Assembly: GCF_003443615.1 (NCBI RefSeq)
Contig: NZ_CP031967.1
Location: forward strand, 3,844,001 to 3,908,000
Direction of reading: 5' to 3'
Source of the DNA: Alteromonas sp. BL110
GTDB lineage: Bacteria > Pseudomonadota > Gammaproteobacteria > Enterobacterales > Alteromonadaceae
Length of the DNA: 64,000 nt
This document shows, one piece after another, positions 32,561 through 41,724 of this stretch. The notes below the pieces were generated by a model. That model saw only the letters and a program-made list of their open reading frames with translations. It was not told the DNA's origin and did no database searches. The position numbers were made by a program, and so were the translations under genes. The number at the start of each line of letters is the position of its first letter. Position 1 is the stretch's first letter.

Positions 32561-32589
32561 AAACCCGCACATTGTTGCGGGTTTTTTTA
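32561..32589 (+). terminator. Terminator of tRNA-Ser copy 3
   Basis: Same hairpin and loop as copy 1 (AAACCCGCA with TGCGGGTTT), then T-run. Confidence 0.88.
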
Positions 32590-32807
32590 TGGGTGAAATA
32601 TTTTCTGATCTCATCCTGTCTGTATCTTGTAATTACAAAACATTTCATAAAAACCAAGTTATGTCGCGCTTTATTCACAAAAGCTTGATATATATAAAAA
32701 GGTTTACAATCAACTGAAATCATTACGGCATATTAAAGCGGTGTACTCGTACGTATATCGCTGGTCCTACGCAGTTGGTAGTAATAACAAGAATTCAAGA
32801 GGACATT

Positions 32808-34922
32808 ATGCAGGCAATGCCCACACTTAATCTTCGGGAAGGTACGGTTGGACAAAAAAGACAGGAAATAAAGGCGTATTTCCTCGACTCATTCAACACA
32901 TATGAATCACTTTTCTCTTGCCTAGCGAATGACGAGGCCTTTTACGAACGACCTGAAACGCTGCGTCATCCGTTAATTTTTTATTTCGGCCACACTGCCA
33001 CGTTTTTTATCAATAAGCTCGTGCTTTCAAAGGCTATCAACGAGCGTATCAACCCTAAGTTTGAATCGCTCTTTGCGATAGGCGTAGATGAAATGAGTTG
33101 GGATGACCTCAACGATGAAAATTATGACTGGCCAAAGGTTGAAGAGGTGCGTCAATATCGAAATCAAGTGCGCACCTTGGTATGTGACCTCATAGATACC
33201 ATGTCTTTTAGCATGCCTATCGACTGGGACAGTCCAATGTGGCCTGTAGTGATGGGAATAGAACACGAACGCATTCATTTAGAAACCTCGTCTGTACTTA
33301 TTAGGCAGTTACCCATTTCGTCTGTACGACCTAGTTCAGAATGGCCTGTTTGCCCTACAATGCTCACTAATCCTGAAGAACTTGCTCCCAACGCATTAAT
33401 TACAGTTCAAGCGCAAACGGTAATTAATGATAAAAATTGGGGTAGTGCCTATTACGGCTGGGACAATGAATACGGAACTCAGCAAGAATCTGTAAGCGAG
33501 TTTAGTGCATCTAAGTTTCTGGTAAGCAATGGCGAGTATTTAGCTTTCGTTAAAGACGGCGGTTATCACAACGCGAAGTACTGGGAAGCTGAAGGCAACA
33601 AGTGGCGTGAATACACCCAGGCTCAACACCCTGTGTTTTGGGTCAAAAAGGGCGATGACTATGCCTATCGCAGTATGCTTGAAGAACACCCACTTCCTGT
33701 AGATTGGCCGGTAGACGTTAATTATCATGAAGCTAAAGCCTTTTGTAATTACTTAAGCGAGAAGACTGGTTCGCTTGTTCGCCTACCGACAGAAAACGAA
33801 TGGCAAGCTCTACGTCAGAATGCTGGTGTAACACAAACCGTATACGCTGATGGTTTCAATATTGCGCTTCAAAAATACGCTTCGAGTGAGCCTGTTAATG
33901 TTAATCAGTCAGGTGAATTTTTTGATGTGGTAGGGAACGTATGGCAGTGGACTGAAACACCAATTTATCCGTTTGAAGGTTTTAAGGTGCACCCTCTGTA
34001 CGATGACTTTACTACGCCAACGTATGATAACAAGCATAACCTCATTAAAGGTGGTAGCTGGGTATCTACTGGCAACGAGGCAATGAAAGACAGCCGTTAC
34101 GCATTTAGGCGCCATTTCTTTCAGCACGCCGGGTTTAGATATGTTCAAGGAAAGCGAGTTATAGCAGTGAACGATTTTGATTACGAAAGCGATACACAAG
34201 TGTCGCAATATAGCGAGTTTCACTATGGTGACGAATACTATGGTGTGCCTAATTTCGCCAAAGCCAGTGCTCAGTTTTGTATTGAGAATATGCAAGGGCG
34301 TGAGCATAGCAAAGCATTAGACTTAGGTTGTGCTGTGGGAAGGTCTTCTTTTGAACTTGCTAAGTATTTCGACCACGTTGATGGCATTGATTTTTCTGCT
34401 CGCTTTATAAAAACCGCATTCGATATGCAAGAGCGTGGAGAGATCCGCTATAACCTAATAGAAGAAGGCGAACTAACGTCATTCAAGGCAAGGAAACTTT
34501 CGGCCTTAGGTTTAGAAGAAAGTGCGGAAAAAGTCGCTTTTGCTCAGGGCGATGCGTGTAATTTAAAGCCTCAATATACTGGGTACGACCTTATCTTCAT
34601 GGGGAATTTGATTGATAGGGTCTACAGCCCTAGAAAAGTATTGGCTGATATGGCAAAACGTTTAAACAAAGGCGGTCTGCTGGTTGTAGCCAGCCCCTTC
34701 ACTTGGCTGGAAGAATACACAGAGAGAAGCGAGTGGTTAGGGGGCTATAAAGATGAAAATGGTGAAACACTTAGCTCTACGCAAGCATTAGAAGATGCCC
34801 TAGGTAGCGGCTTCAAGCGTGTTGGGGAGCCCACAGAGTTGCCGTTTGTCATCCGCGAAACCAAACGTAAATATCAGCACACGCTTTCGGAGTTCAATGT
34901 ATTTGAAAAGATAAGCGAGTAA
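32808..34922 (+). CDS. ovoA: OvoA, 5-histidylcysteine sulfoxide synthase with methyltransferase domain
   Basis: Non-haem iron enzyme that joins cysteine to histidine C5 with O2 to give 5-histidylcysteine sulfoxide. Its C-terminal domain later methylates 5-thiohistidine to ovothiol A. Domains in order: DinB-like N-terminal part with the iron-ligand motif HERIHLE (HxxxHxE) plus an upstream histidine in FGHTATFF; a formylglycine-enzyme-like part to about residue 445 (GSWVSTGNEA, RHFFQHAGFRYV); a SAM methyltransferase from about residue 490 (LDLGCAVGRSSFELA). The start at 32808 follows AAGAGG and gives 704 residues, the OvoA length. The fused methyltransferase separates it from EgtB. Confidence 0.92.
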   Translation: MQAMPTLNLREGTVGQKRQEIKAYFLDSFNTYESLFSCLANDEAFYERPETLRHPLIFYFGHTATFFINKLVLSKAINERINPKFESLFAIGVDEMSWDDLNDENYDWPKVEEVRQYRNQVRTLVCDLIDTMSFSMPIDWDSPMWPVVMGIEHERIHLETSSVLIRQLPISSVRPSSEWPVCPTMLTNPEELAPNALITVQAQTVINDKNWGSAYYGWDNEYGTQQESVSEFSASKFLVSNGEYLAFVKDGGYHNAKYWEAEGNKWREYTQAQHPVFWVKKGDDYAYRSMLEEHPLPVDWPVDVNYHEAKAFCNYLSEKTGSLVRLPTENEWQALRQNAGVTQTVYADGFNIALQKYASSEPVNVNQSGEFFDVVGNVWQWTETPIYPFEGFKVHPLYDDFTTPTYDNKHNLIKGGSWVSTGNEAMKDSRYAFRRHFFQHAGFRYVQGKRVIAVNDFDYESDTQVSQYSEFHYGDEYYGVPNFAKASAQFCIENMQGREHSKALDLGCAVGRSSFELAKYFDHVDGIDFSARFIKTAFDMQERGEIRYNLIEEGELTSFKARKLSALGLEESAEKVAFAQGDACNLKPQYTGYDLIFMGNLIDRVYSPRKVLADMAKRLNKGGLLVVASPFTWLEEYTERSEWLGGYKDENGETLSSTQALEDALGSGFKRVGEPTELPFVIRETKRKYQHTLSEFNVFEKISE

Positions 34923-34943
34923 AAGCGAAAAAAGGAGCATAAT

Positions 34944-34993
34944 GCCGCGCTTAGGGCCCGTGCTCTGGGTTATGCCACTAAACAAAGCGCGGC
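34944..34993 (+). promoter_or_regulatory. Stem-loop in the ovoA-ovoB gap
   Basis: GCCGCGCTT (34944-34952) and AAGCGCGGC (34985-34993) form a perfect 9-bp stem around a 32-base loop that includes GGGCCC. There is no T-run, so it is not a standard terminator. A regulatory or processing role is inference. Confidence 0.35.
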
Positions 34994-35162
34994 TTGATAT
35001 TGATGTCTGAATCTATACCTGCATAAATAATAATTGGGCAACGCGTTGAGATTGTTACAGTGCCAACAAGCCAAGTAAAGCGAGTCAACAGGGTAACTCA
35101 ACGGAACAAACTTAGCAGAGTAAGCTAAAAGGCAAAACAACGTTTAAAAGGGTAAGTCGAGG

Positions 35163-36626
35163 GTGAACAAAGGGCAAAGTCAACTGCCAGTGTTCAGTAA
35201 AGTTGAGCATGAATTTATGCCTCACAAAAATGTGTGGCAGGCTCCTGCTCACCTAAAACTCGATGAAACCCGACTTAAGTATTCAGCTATATTGCGTCGC
35301 TTTTATAGCATAGGGGGCAATCAGGCATCGGTTAGAGCTTTGCAGCAAGAACCTATTGCAATGTGGATAGCCGACATGGATATACCCCCTTGCGATAACA
35401 TTATAAGTGCAGTTACACAAAATCTTCGCTCAACATACGGATATCAGTCTCTTGATATTGGTGAGGCAGTAGCCAAACGTTTTGAACGTAGTGCGCCACG
35501 ATATAGCAGGTTTGAAGTTAGCAGTAGTGATGTGGTCGATGTAGCCAGTGTAATTGGCGCAATAGATGTCGCGCTTCGTACATTCTGTAAAGCCGGACAA
35601 AAGGTGATGGTTTTAACGCCTACTTATTCGCCTATAACCGAAACGGTGGAAAACAACGATTTAAAACCTGTATATATACCTGTAGGGCAGTCAGCCTATA
35701 CCATTGAAGAAAAATTTACTGATGTAGCTTCGTCACACACTTGTAATCATCAAAGTATTAATAATTCGTTTACCGACATAGCTCTTAACGCTTTAGACAA
35801 ATCTGCCGCAGCATTTGTAATCTGCCATCCAAATAATCCTACTGGCACCGTATTGAGCGCTAGAGCACAGCGTAAGATTGTGGATTTCTGCGCTAACCAC
35901 AATATTTTATTGATCACTGATGAAGTACACAGTGAATTTGCCTTCAACTCACACAACGAACCGACCCTTATTCCTATCTTTGGCTGTGAACTTGATAGGG
36001 CAGGTTTAAATGAAGAGGAAATAAATAAGCGAGATAAACCAATAGGTAAAAATATTGTGCCTGCGCCTCGGAGCATTCACATTAATAGCGCCTCTAAAGC
36101 TTTTAACCTAGCGAGTATTCCCGGTGCGTCGTATGCAATTGTAAAAGACAAAAAGACACGAGAAAGGTTTGCCCAAGCTATTAGCGAACGGCACCTTAAT
36201 GCGAGCAACTTGGGCAAAGTTGCACTTATTGCTGCCTATGAAAAAGGCAGTACATGGTTAGATGGGGTTAAAGGTGCGTTAGCCTTCAATAGAAAGCTCG
36301 TTGTGCGTTTCTTCAAGCACTACGGCATCAATGTAAATTATACAATGGGAAGCGCTGGCTACTTTCTTTGGCTAGATCTCGCCACATTTCCCTCGAACAT
36401 TTCGCAACCAATGGTTTCTGTGTCGACTGAAAAAGACTCATTAGGAAAGGAGTCTGATCAAATTCTTCGTTATTCACCTGTTGCAAGTGTAGAGCAGTGT
36501 ATAGAGCGGGGCGTAGTAGGTAACGACGGAGCACCCTTCGGTGCGCCGAATCATATAAGGCTTAATTTGGCCTGTCATCCAGCGGTTATCGAGACCGCTC
36601 TGCAGCGTTTGTGTTTCATGTCGTAG
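35163..36626 (+). CDS. ovoB: PLP-dependent C-S lyase, probable OvoB
   Basis: Fold-type I aminotransferase-like enzyme of the MalY/PatB type: WIADMD near the N-terminus, CHPNNPTGT, DEVHSEF, and the PLP lysine Lys312 in SASKAFNLA. Such beta-lyases cleave C-S bonds. Directly after ovoA, it is best read as OvoB, which cleaves 5-histidylcysteine sulfoxide to 5-thiohistidine. At 487 residues it exceeds the usual 390 or so, with extra segments near residues 190-215, 265-305 and 425-460. The start is GTG at 35163; ATG at 35217 is an alternative. The 240-base gap to ovoA leaves co-transcription open. Confidence 0.75.
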   Translation: MNKGQSQLPVFSKVEHEFMPHKNVWQAPAHLKLDETRLKYSAILRRFYSIGGNQASVRALQQEPIAMWIADMDIPPCDNIISAVTQNLRSTYGYQSLDIGEAVAKRFERSAPRYSRFEVSSSDVVDVASVIGAIDVALRTFCKAGQKVMVLTPTYSPITETVENNDLKPVYIPVGQSAYTIEEKFTDVASSHTCNHQSINNSFTDIALNALDKSAAAFVICHPNNPTGTVLSARAQRKIVDFCANHNILLITDEVHSEFAFNSHNEPTLIPIFGCELDRAGLNEEEINKRDKPIGKNIVPAPRSIHINSASKAFNLASIPGASYAIVKDKKTRERFAQAISERHLNASNLGKVALIAAYEKGSTWLDGVKGALAFNRKLVVRFFKHYGINVNYTMGSAGYFLWLDLATFPSNISQPMVSVSTEKDSLGKESDQILRYSPVASVEQCIERGVVGNDGAPFGAPNHIRLNLACHPAVIETALQRLCFMS

Positions 36627-36865
36627 CTGTTCGCTACCGCTTAGCTTGAATTACAAACCAATGAGTTTCTAATCGACCCCTTTTTCATGACCGATGACAG
36701 CATTCTAAATAATAGAATAACTGACTCTATAATCCCGCATTTTATTCCGACTAGAAAGAATTAAACTAACTTTATTGCGAATGAAATCAGCCAAGATAGA
36801 AGCTGCTACGTGGCACGTGGAAAGTTAGAAGGTGTTGTGAGAGCAGAAAGGCTTAAGGAAATAAA

Positions 36866-37591
36866 ATGATGTACTTGAGAAAAGCGAATGAAAGAGGAAA
36901 AGTCAATTTTGGTTGGCTAACAAGCCGACACAGTTTTTCATTTGGGCACTATTATGATGCGAAACACATGGGCTTTTCAGCGTTAAGGGTGATTAATGAT
37001 GATATTGTTCAAGCAGGTAGAGGCTTCGAGACTCACGGCCATAGAGATATGGAAATCGTCTCATATGTAGTGAGCGGTGCCTTGAAACACAAAGATAACA
37101 CGGGCAATGAATACGTGGTACCTGCGGGTGATATACAAGTGATGAGTGCAGGTCGCGGCATCATGCACTCAGAGTTTAATCCGTCTAGTGAAGAACCTGT
37201 GAACTTTCTGCAAATTTGGATTGCGCCAAATGTAAAAGGCGGAACGCCAGGTTATATGCAAAAAACCTTCGGCAGACGCGCTGGTGGGAAAGAAAATGAA
37301 AAGCTTGAATTGCTTGTAAGTGACGACGGCAGACATGAATCGTTGAGAATTAAGCAGAATGCATCAATAAGTCGTTTGACCTTGAGGTATCAAGAAGCAT
37401 GGTATCGAAATACTGAAAGGCAGAAAGGATATCTTCATATCATCTCAGGTGTGGCTGAAGCTTCGGTGAAAAGTGAACCTGGGATGGTAGAATTAGAATC
37501 TGGCGATGCTATTGGAATCTACGAGGAAGATAGTATTTCGCTCACTGCATCTCAAGATTTGGTTGCCCTTTGGTTTGATTTACCAATTTAA
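36866..37591 (+). CDS. Pirin family bicupin protein
   Basis: 241 residues with the bicupin fold of pirins. The N-terminal cupin keeps the metal ligands: ETHGHRDME (two histidines) and IMHSEF (another histidine) with the downstream glutamate. YhhW-type pirins show quercetinase activity; the cell role is unknown. Starts at ATG 36866 (or 36869) with AAGGAA upstream. An inverted repeat ATTCTA-N5-TAGAAT lies in the preceding gap (36702-36718). Confidence 0.88.
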   Translation: MMYLRKANERGKVNFGWLTSRHSFSFGHYYDAKHMGFSALRVINDDIVQAGRGFETHGHRDMEIVSYVVSGALKHKDNTGNEYVVPAGDIQVMSAGRGIMHSEFNPSSEEPVNFLQIWIAPNVKGGTPGYMQKTFGRRAGGKENEKLELLVSDDGRHESLRIKQNASISRLTLRYQEAWYRNTERQKGYLHIISGVAEASVKSEPGMVELESGDAIGIYEEDSISLTASQDLVALWFDLPI

Positions 37592-37644
37592 TTGACTAAA
37601 AGTAATCTAGATCAATAATTTAGTTTCAATTTGTGTATCTCTAC

Positions 37645-37672
37645 TTCACGAATTTTTATCTCGTGGTATGAT
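37645..37672 (+). promoter_or_regulatory. Candidate promoter of uvrY
   Basis: TTCACG (37645-37650), 16 bases, TATGAT (37667-37672), with a TG one base before the -10 (extended -10). About 100 bases upstream of uvrY. Confidence 0.4.
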
Positions 37673-37771
37673 GACTGTGATAAGGTTTTAGGTTGTTAAT
37701 AGTTATCATTAACGAAAATTAGCGGCCTTTAACCTAGTTGTTTAGAAAACTGAAGTCAGTGAGATACTAGA

Positions 37772-38416
37772 GTGATAAAAATAATCCTAGCAGATGATCA
37801 CGATTTGGTCAGAAGAGGGATACGCCGAATTCTGGAAGACGTAGAAGATTTTACTGTTATCGATGAAGCAAGTAACGGTGAAGATGCGGTACAAATGTGC
37901 CGAAAAAATGCGCCAGATGTGGTACTCATGGACGTGAACATGCCCGGTATTGGTGGACTAGAAGCGACTAAGAGAATTGTTCGCATGTCAGAAAATACGC
38001 GGGTGATATGTGTTTCAATGCACAAAGAAAGCCCTATACCTATGCAGGTAATGGAAGCGGGGGCGTTTGGATTTCTTACCAAAGACGCAAAGCCAGACGA
38101 GGTCATTCTTGCCATTCGTAAAGTAGCAGCGGGGCAAATGTATCTCGACAACGAAATGGCCAATATTATTGCGATAAGTAAGTTATTGCCAAGTTCGGAT
38201 AATCCATTTGATGAGCTATCGAGTAGAGAACTTACTATAGCCATGAGATTAACCGAAGGTCATAAAGTGCCAGATATTGCCCGAGAACTTAGCATCAATT
38301 CCAAAACGGTTAATACCTACCGTTATCGTATGTTTCAAAAATTAGGCGTGACGTCTGACGTAGAGTTAACACACTTAGCCTACCGTCATAAGCTAATCAA
38401 TCCTAATACCTTTTAA
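37772..38416 (+). CDS. uvrY: Response regulator UvrY/GacA
   Basis: NarL/FixJ-type regulator phosphorylated by BarA/GacS and switching on Csr small RNAs. Receiver domain with Asp54 (VVLMDVNMPG) and acidic D8-D9; C-terminal LuxR-type helix-turn-helix (ELTIAMRLTEGHKVPDIARE). 214 residues from a GTG start. The uvrY-uvrC order is a gammaproteobacterial hallmark. Confidence 0.94.
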   Translation: MIKIILADDHDLVRRGIRRILEDVEDFTVIDEASNGEDAVQMCRKNAPDVVLMDVNMPGIGGLEATKRIVRMSENTRVICVSMHKESPIPMQVMEAGAFGFLTKDAKPDEVILAIRKVAAGQMYLDNEMANIIAISKLLPSSDNPFDELSSRELTIAMRLTEGHKVPDIARELSINSKTVNTYRYRMFQKLGVTSDVELTHLAYRHKLINPNTF

Positions 38417-38447
38417 GCGTCACTAGACGCATAACGTCAAAGTGATT

Positions 38448-40265
38448 ATGTCTGCATTTGATTCAGCAGCATTTCTTAAGAATTTAACCTCTCAACCTGG
38501 TGTGTACCGTATGTACAACAGCCAGGACGAGGTTATTTACGTAGGAAAAGCCAAAAACCTTAAAAAGCGAGTATCAAGTTACTTTCGTACTAACCTTGAT
38601 AACGCTAAAACCCGTTCGTTAGTCAGTCAGATTGCGAACATGGATGTAACCGTAGTAAATAGTGAGACCGAAGCGTTTCTGCTAGAAAACAACTTCATTA
38701 AGAAGTATAAGCCGCGTTACAACGTGGTAATGCGTGACGACAAGTCTTACCCTTTCATCTTTTTATCAGACCACGAGCATCCGCGGCTGTCTTTTCATCG
38801 CGGCCCGCAAAAGAAAAAGGGTGAATATTTCGGGCCATACCCTAGTGCATGGTCAGTTCGAGAAAGCTTACGTTCTATGCAGCGTATTTTCCCTGTTCGT
38901 CAATGCGAAGACAGCTATTACCGTGCGCGCAGCAGACCTTGCCTTCAGTATCAGATGCAACGGTGCAGCGCGCCTTGTGTTGAAGGCTATGTGAGCGACG
39001 AGGAATATAAAGAGCAGGTCAATTTTGCTCGCTTATTTTTAAAAGGTAAAAACCAGCAAGTTATTGGTGGGCTGGTGGACAAAATGGAAAAAGCCAGTGA
39101 AGCATTAAACTTCGAAGCCGCTGCGCGCTATCGCGATCAGATAAACGCATTAAGGAAAGTACAAGAGCGACAATGGGTTGCCGGTACCCAGGACGAAATG
39201 GATGTGTTTGGGTTTGCGTTCAAAGGCAACATGGCCTGCATTCAAGTTATGTTTATTCGCGAAGGACAGTTATTAGGCAGTAAAGCGTATTTCCCTAAAG
39301 TACCCAATACGGCCGACGAGCAAGAAGTTTTCGAATCTTTCTTCCTACAATTTTATTTAGCGGGTAACAAAGTCATTCCCAAGCAAATAGTGTTAAGCAA
39401 CACCTTAAGTGATGAAAATGCTATTGCAGATGTACTTGCCAGTGAAGCAGGGCACAAGGTGCATTTCTTTAAAGGGGCGAGGGAAGAGAAGCGTAAATAC
39501 CTGCAGCTAGCTCAATCAAATGCAGAAACTGCGTTAGATGCACAGTACAGTCAACAAAAGTCGGTGTTTGCACGCTATCTCGATTTAGAAGCTGCCCTTG
39601 AAGTGGATACACCCATTCAGCGCATGGAATGTTTTGATATTTCTCACACCTCCGGTCAACAAACAGTGGCGTCCTGCGTGGTATTCAATCGTGAAGGGCC
39701 GCTTAAAAGTGACTACCGTCGCTATAACATTGAAGGCATTACACCTGGAGATGATTATGCGGCTATGGCGCAAGCACTAAAGCGTCGCTATAAGTCCGTT
39801 AAAGAAGTGCAAAAAATTCCGGACCTTCTATTAATAGATGGTGGTAAAGGTCAGCTTGCTCAAGCTGAGGCTTTTTTTGAAGACTGGCCTCATGATAAGA
39901 AGCCCATGTTGTTAGGTGTAGCAAAGGGCACTACTCGTAAGCCGGGCTTGGAAACCTTGATACTGGCAGGCAGTCATCAAGTGCTTCCAATGGATAGCCA
40001 TTCGCCTGGGCTTCACCTTATTCAGCATATCCGCGATGAATCACACAGATTTGCTATCACTGGGCACCGCAACCGCCGTCAGAAAGTGAAAACAACCTCG
40101 AGTCTTGAAAGTATTCCTGGTATTGGCGCTAAGCGCAGACAAACGTTGTTAAAGTTTATGGGCGGCTTACAAGGTCTCAAAAAGGCTAGTAAAGATGAAA
40201 TAGCAAGTGTACCAGGCATAAGCCCTGAATTGGCGGATACTATTTACGACCACCTTCATCAATAA
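38448..40265 (+). CDS. uvrC: UvrABC system protein C
   Basis: Dual-incision nuclease of nucleotide excision repair. N-terminal GIY-YIG nuclease (GVYRMYNSQDEVIYVGKA), UVR motif for UvrB contact near residue 210, RNase H-like 5' nuclease with DISHTSGQ, and C-terminal HhH pair (SIPGIGAKRRQ, SVPGISPELAD). The ATG at 38448 gives 605 residues; a GTG six bases earlier is possible. It follows uvrY by 31 bases. Confidence 0.96.
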   Translation: MSAFDSAAFLKNLTSQPGVYRMYNSQDEVIYVGKAKNLKKRVSSYFRTNLDNAKTRSLVSQIANMDVTVVNSETEAFLLENNFIKKYKPRYNVVMRDDKSYPFIFLSDHEHPRLSFHRGPQKKKGEYFGPYPSAWSVRESLRSMQRIFPVRQCEDSYYRARSRPCLQYQMQRCSAPCVEGYVSDEEYKEQVNFARLFLKGKNQQVIGGLVDKMEKASEALNFEAAARYRDQINALRKVQERQWVAGTQDEMDVFGFAFKGNMACIQVMFIREGQLLGSKAYFPKVPNTADEQEVFESFFLQFYLAGNKVIPKQIVLSNTLSDENAIADVLASEAGHKVHFFKGAREEKRKYLQLAQSNAETALDAQYSQQKSVFARYLDLEAALEVDTPIQRMECFDISHTSGQQTVASCVVFNREGPLKSDYRRYNIEGITPGDDYAAMAQALKRRYKSVKEVQKIPDLLLIDGGKGQLAQAEAFFEDWPHDKKPMLLGVAKGTTRKPGLETLILAGSHQVLPMDSHSPGLHLIQHIRDESHRFAITGHRNRRQKVKTTSSLESIPGIGAKRRQTLLKFMGGLQGLKKASKDEIASVPGISPELADTIYDHLHQ

Positions 40266-40388
40266 ATGACTGAGTAACAAGCAATACATTACGAATTAAG
40301 GTAATGTGTTATGAAAATGCAAGACGCTAAGCTAAAAAGCTACTGCGCTGAAACGCCCATAGAGGCATAACACCGAGACGTAATTTTT

Positions 40389-40961
40389 ATGTGGACTGTT
40401 CCAAACTGTATTACTTTATTTCGAGTAATCCTTATACCTGTTTTTGTGGTTGTTTATTTTCTTGATTGGCGCTGGGCGCACGAGGCAGGGGCCTTTATCT
40501 TTTGGCTGGCAGCCATTACTGACTGGATTGATGGGTATTTAGCAAGAAAACTTCAGCAATCTACGCCCTTTGGTGCCTTCTTAGACCCAGTGGCAGATAA
40601 ACTCATTGTTGGTGCCGCGCTTCTTATGATCACACATAGTTATGCAAACCTTTGGATAACGTTGCCATCCATTGCGCTTTTAGTGCGTGAAATTTATGTA
40701 TCGGCCCTAAGAGAATGGATGGGTTCAAATGGCGTAAGAGACGCAGTTAAAGTGTCTTTTATAGGTAAAGCCAAAACAACTGCTCAAATGTTGGCCTTAA
40801 TTGGGTTACTTTCAGGGTTAGAAACTTTTATGGGCGTAACAATTTATTGGGTTTCTTTAGGTTATATTCTTTTATATTTCTCTGCAGTGCTGTCAATTTG
40901 GTCAATGTTTGTTTATACAAAAGCGGCGTGGCCACACCTTCGAAGTGGCGCAGTAAAGTAG
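40389..40961 (+). CDS. pgsA: CDP-diacylglycerol-glycerol-3-phosphate 3-phosphatidyltransferase
   Basis: Inner-membrane enzyme making phosphatidylglycerol phosphate. The CDP-alcohol phosphotransferase signature is intact: DWIDGYLAR, then G and DPVAD with correct spacing. Several hydrophobic helices; 190 residues, as expected. Stands between uvrC and the tRNA cluster, as in E. coli. Confidence 0.96.
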   Translation: MWTVPNCITLFRVILIPVFVVVYFLDWRWAHEAGAFIFWLAAITDWIDGYLARKLQQSTPFGAFLDPVADKLIVGAALLMITHSYANLWITLPSIALLVREIYVSALREWMGSNGVRDAVKVSFIGKAKTTAQMLALIGLLSGLETFMGVTIYWVSLGYILLYFSAVLSIWSMFVYTKAAWPHLRSGAVK

Positions 40962-41049
40962 AATTGATCGCGGTTTAATCAAAGTGAATAAAAAAATAGC
41001 AAACGATCATAAAAAACCGCATTTATCTCAATTTAAACGCTTTTTTGTG

Positions 41050-41077
41050 TTGACAGTTTTGAATGGGTAGGTAGAAT
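41050..41077 (+). promoter_or_regulatory. Promoter of the tRNA-Gly/Cys/Leu cluster
   Basis: TTGACA (41050-41055), 16 bases, TAGAAT (41072-41077), with a G/C-rich stretch just after the -10, as in stringently controlled promoters. tRNA-Gly starts 54 bases later. Confidence 0.8.
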
Positions 41078-41130
41078 GCACCCCACATTTCGAGAGGACA
41101 TCAACCAAACGAAATGGTCGATTAAGACAT

Positions 41131-41206
<76 letters not shown>

Positions 41207-41247
41207 ATCTCTTAGAGATGAGTTTTAATCACGCGCCAGACGCATCT

Positions 41248-41321
41248 GGCGGAATGGCAGAATGGCTATGCAGCGGATTGCAAATCCGTCTATCTCGGTT
41301 CGACTCCGGGTTCCGCCTCCA
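41248..41321 (+). tRNA. cysT: tRNA-Cys (GCA)
   Basis: 74 bases including CCA. Acceptor GGCGGAA with TTCCGCC; anticodon loop ATTGCAAAT gives GCA. It lies 41 bases after tRNA-Gly. Confidence 0.96.
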
Positions 41322-41380
41322 AACGCTGCAACGCAGCATCAGGTTCTACACCTGACACCTTTGCTGAAAAGCAACCCGAT

Positions 41381-41467
41381 GCCCGGGTGGTGAAATTGGT
41401 AGACACAAGGGATTTAAAATCCCTCGCTGGTAACAGCGTGCCGGTTCAAGTCCGGCCCCGGGCACCA
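41381..41467 (+). tRNA. leuZ: tRNA-Leu (UAA), probable prophage attachment gene
   Basis: 87 bases including CCA, class II with variable arm. Acceptor GCCCGGG with CCCGGGC; anticodon loop TTTAAAA gives UAA. The prophage begins right after it, so its 3' end is the likely attL core; the matching attR lies beyond the window. Confidence 0.96.
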
Positions 41468-41545
41468 ATTAAAAACTATTTAAATTCAGCAACTTACAAC
41501 AATCACCCCCGCCACTTAAAACACATCTAAAACTCATTTCATAAT

Positions 41546-41571
41546 ATTTCAGAATATTATTTCAGAATATT
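41546..41571 (+). repeat. 13-base tandem direct repeat near attL
   Basis: ATTTCAGAATATT occurs twice in direct succession (41546-41558 and 41559-41571), about 80 bases from the tRNA-Leu end. Position and tandem form would suit integrase arm-type sites, but a promoter role for the next gene is equally possible. Confidence 0.6.
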
Positions 41572-41724
41572 AATCCTCAAAAATTGAAATTTACTACCCT
41601 TTCTGTCAGTATTCACGCCCTGGTTGTATTGCGCTTTTTGTTGAACAATTTTTTTTCTTATGAGAGATTAAAGTTGTTTTAAAGATTGAGCAAAAGCAAA
41701 AAATAAGAAAGATTCAGGGAATAG

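Noticed and set aside
37592..37771. A Csr-type small RNA next to uvrY
   Set aside because: No cluster of GGA-bearing hairpins is visible in this gap.
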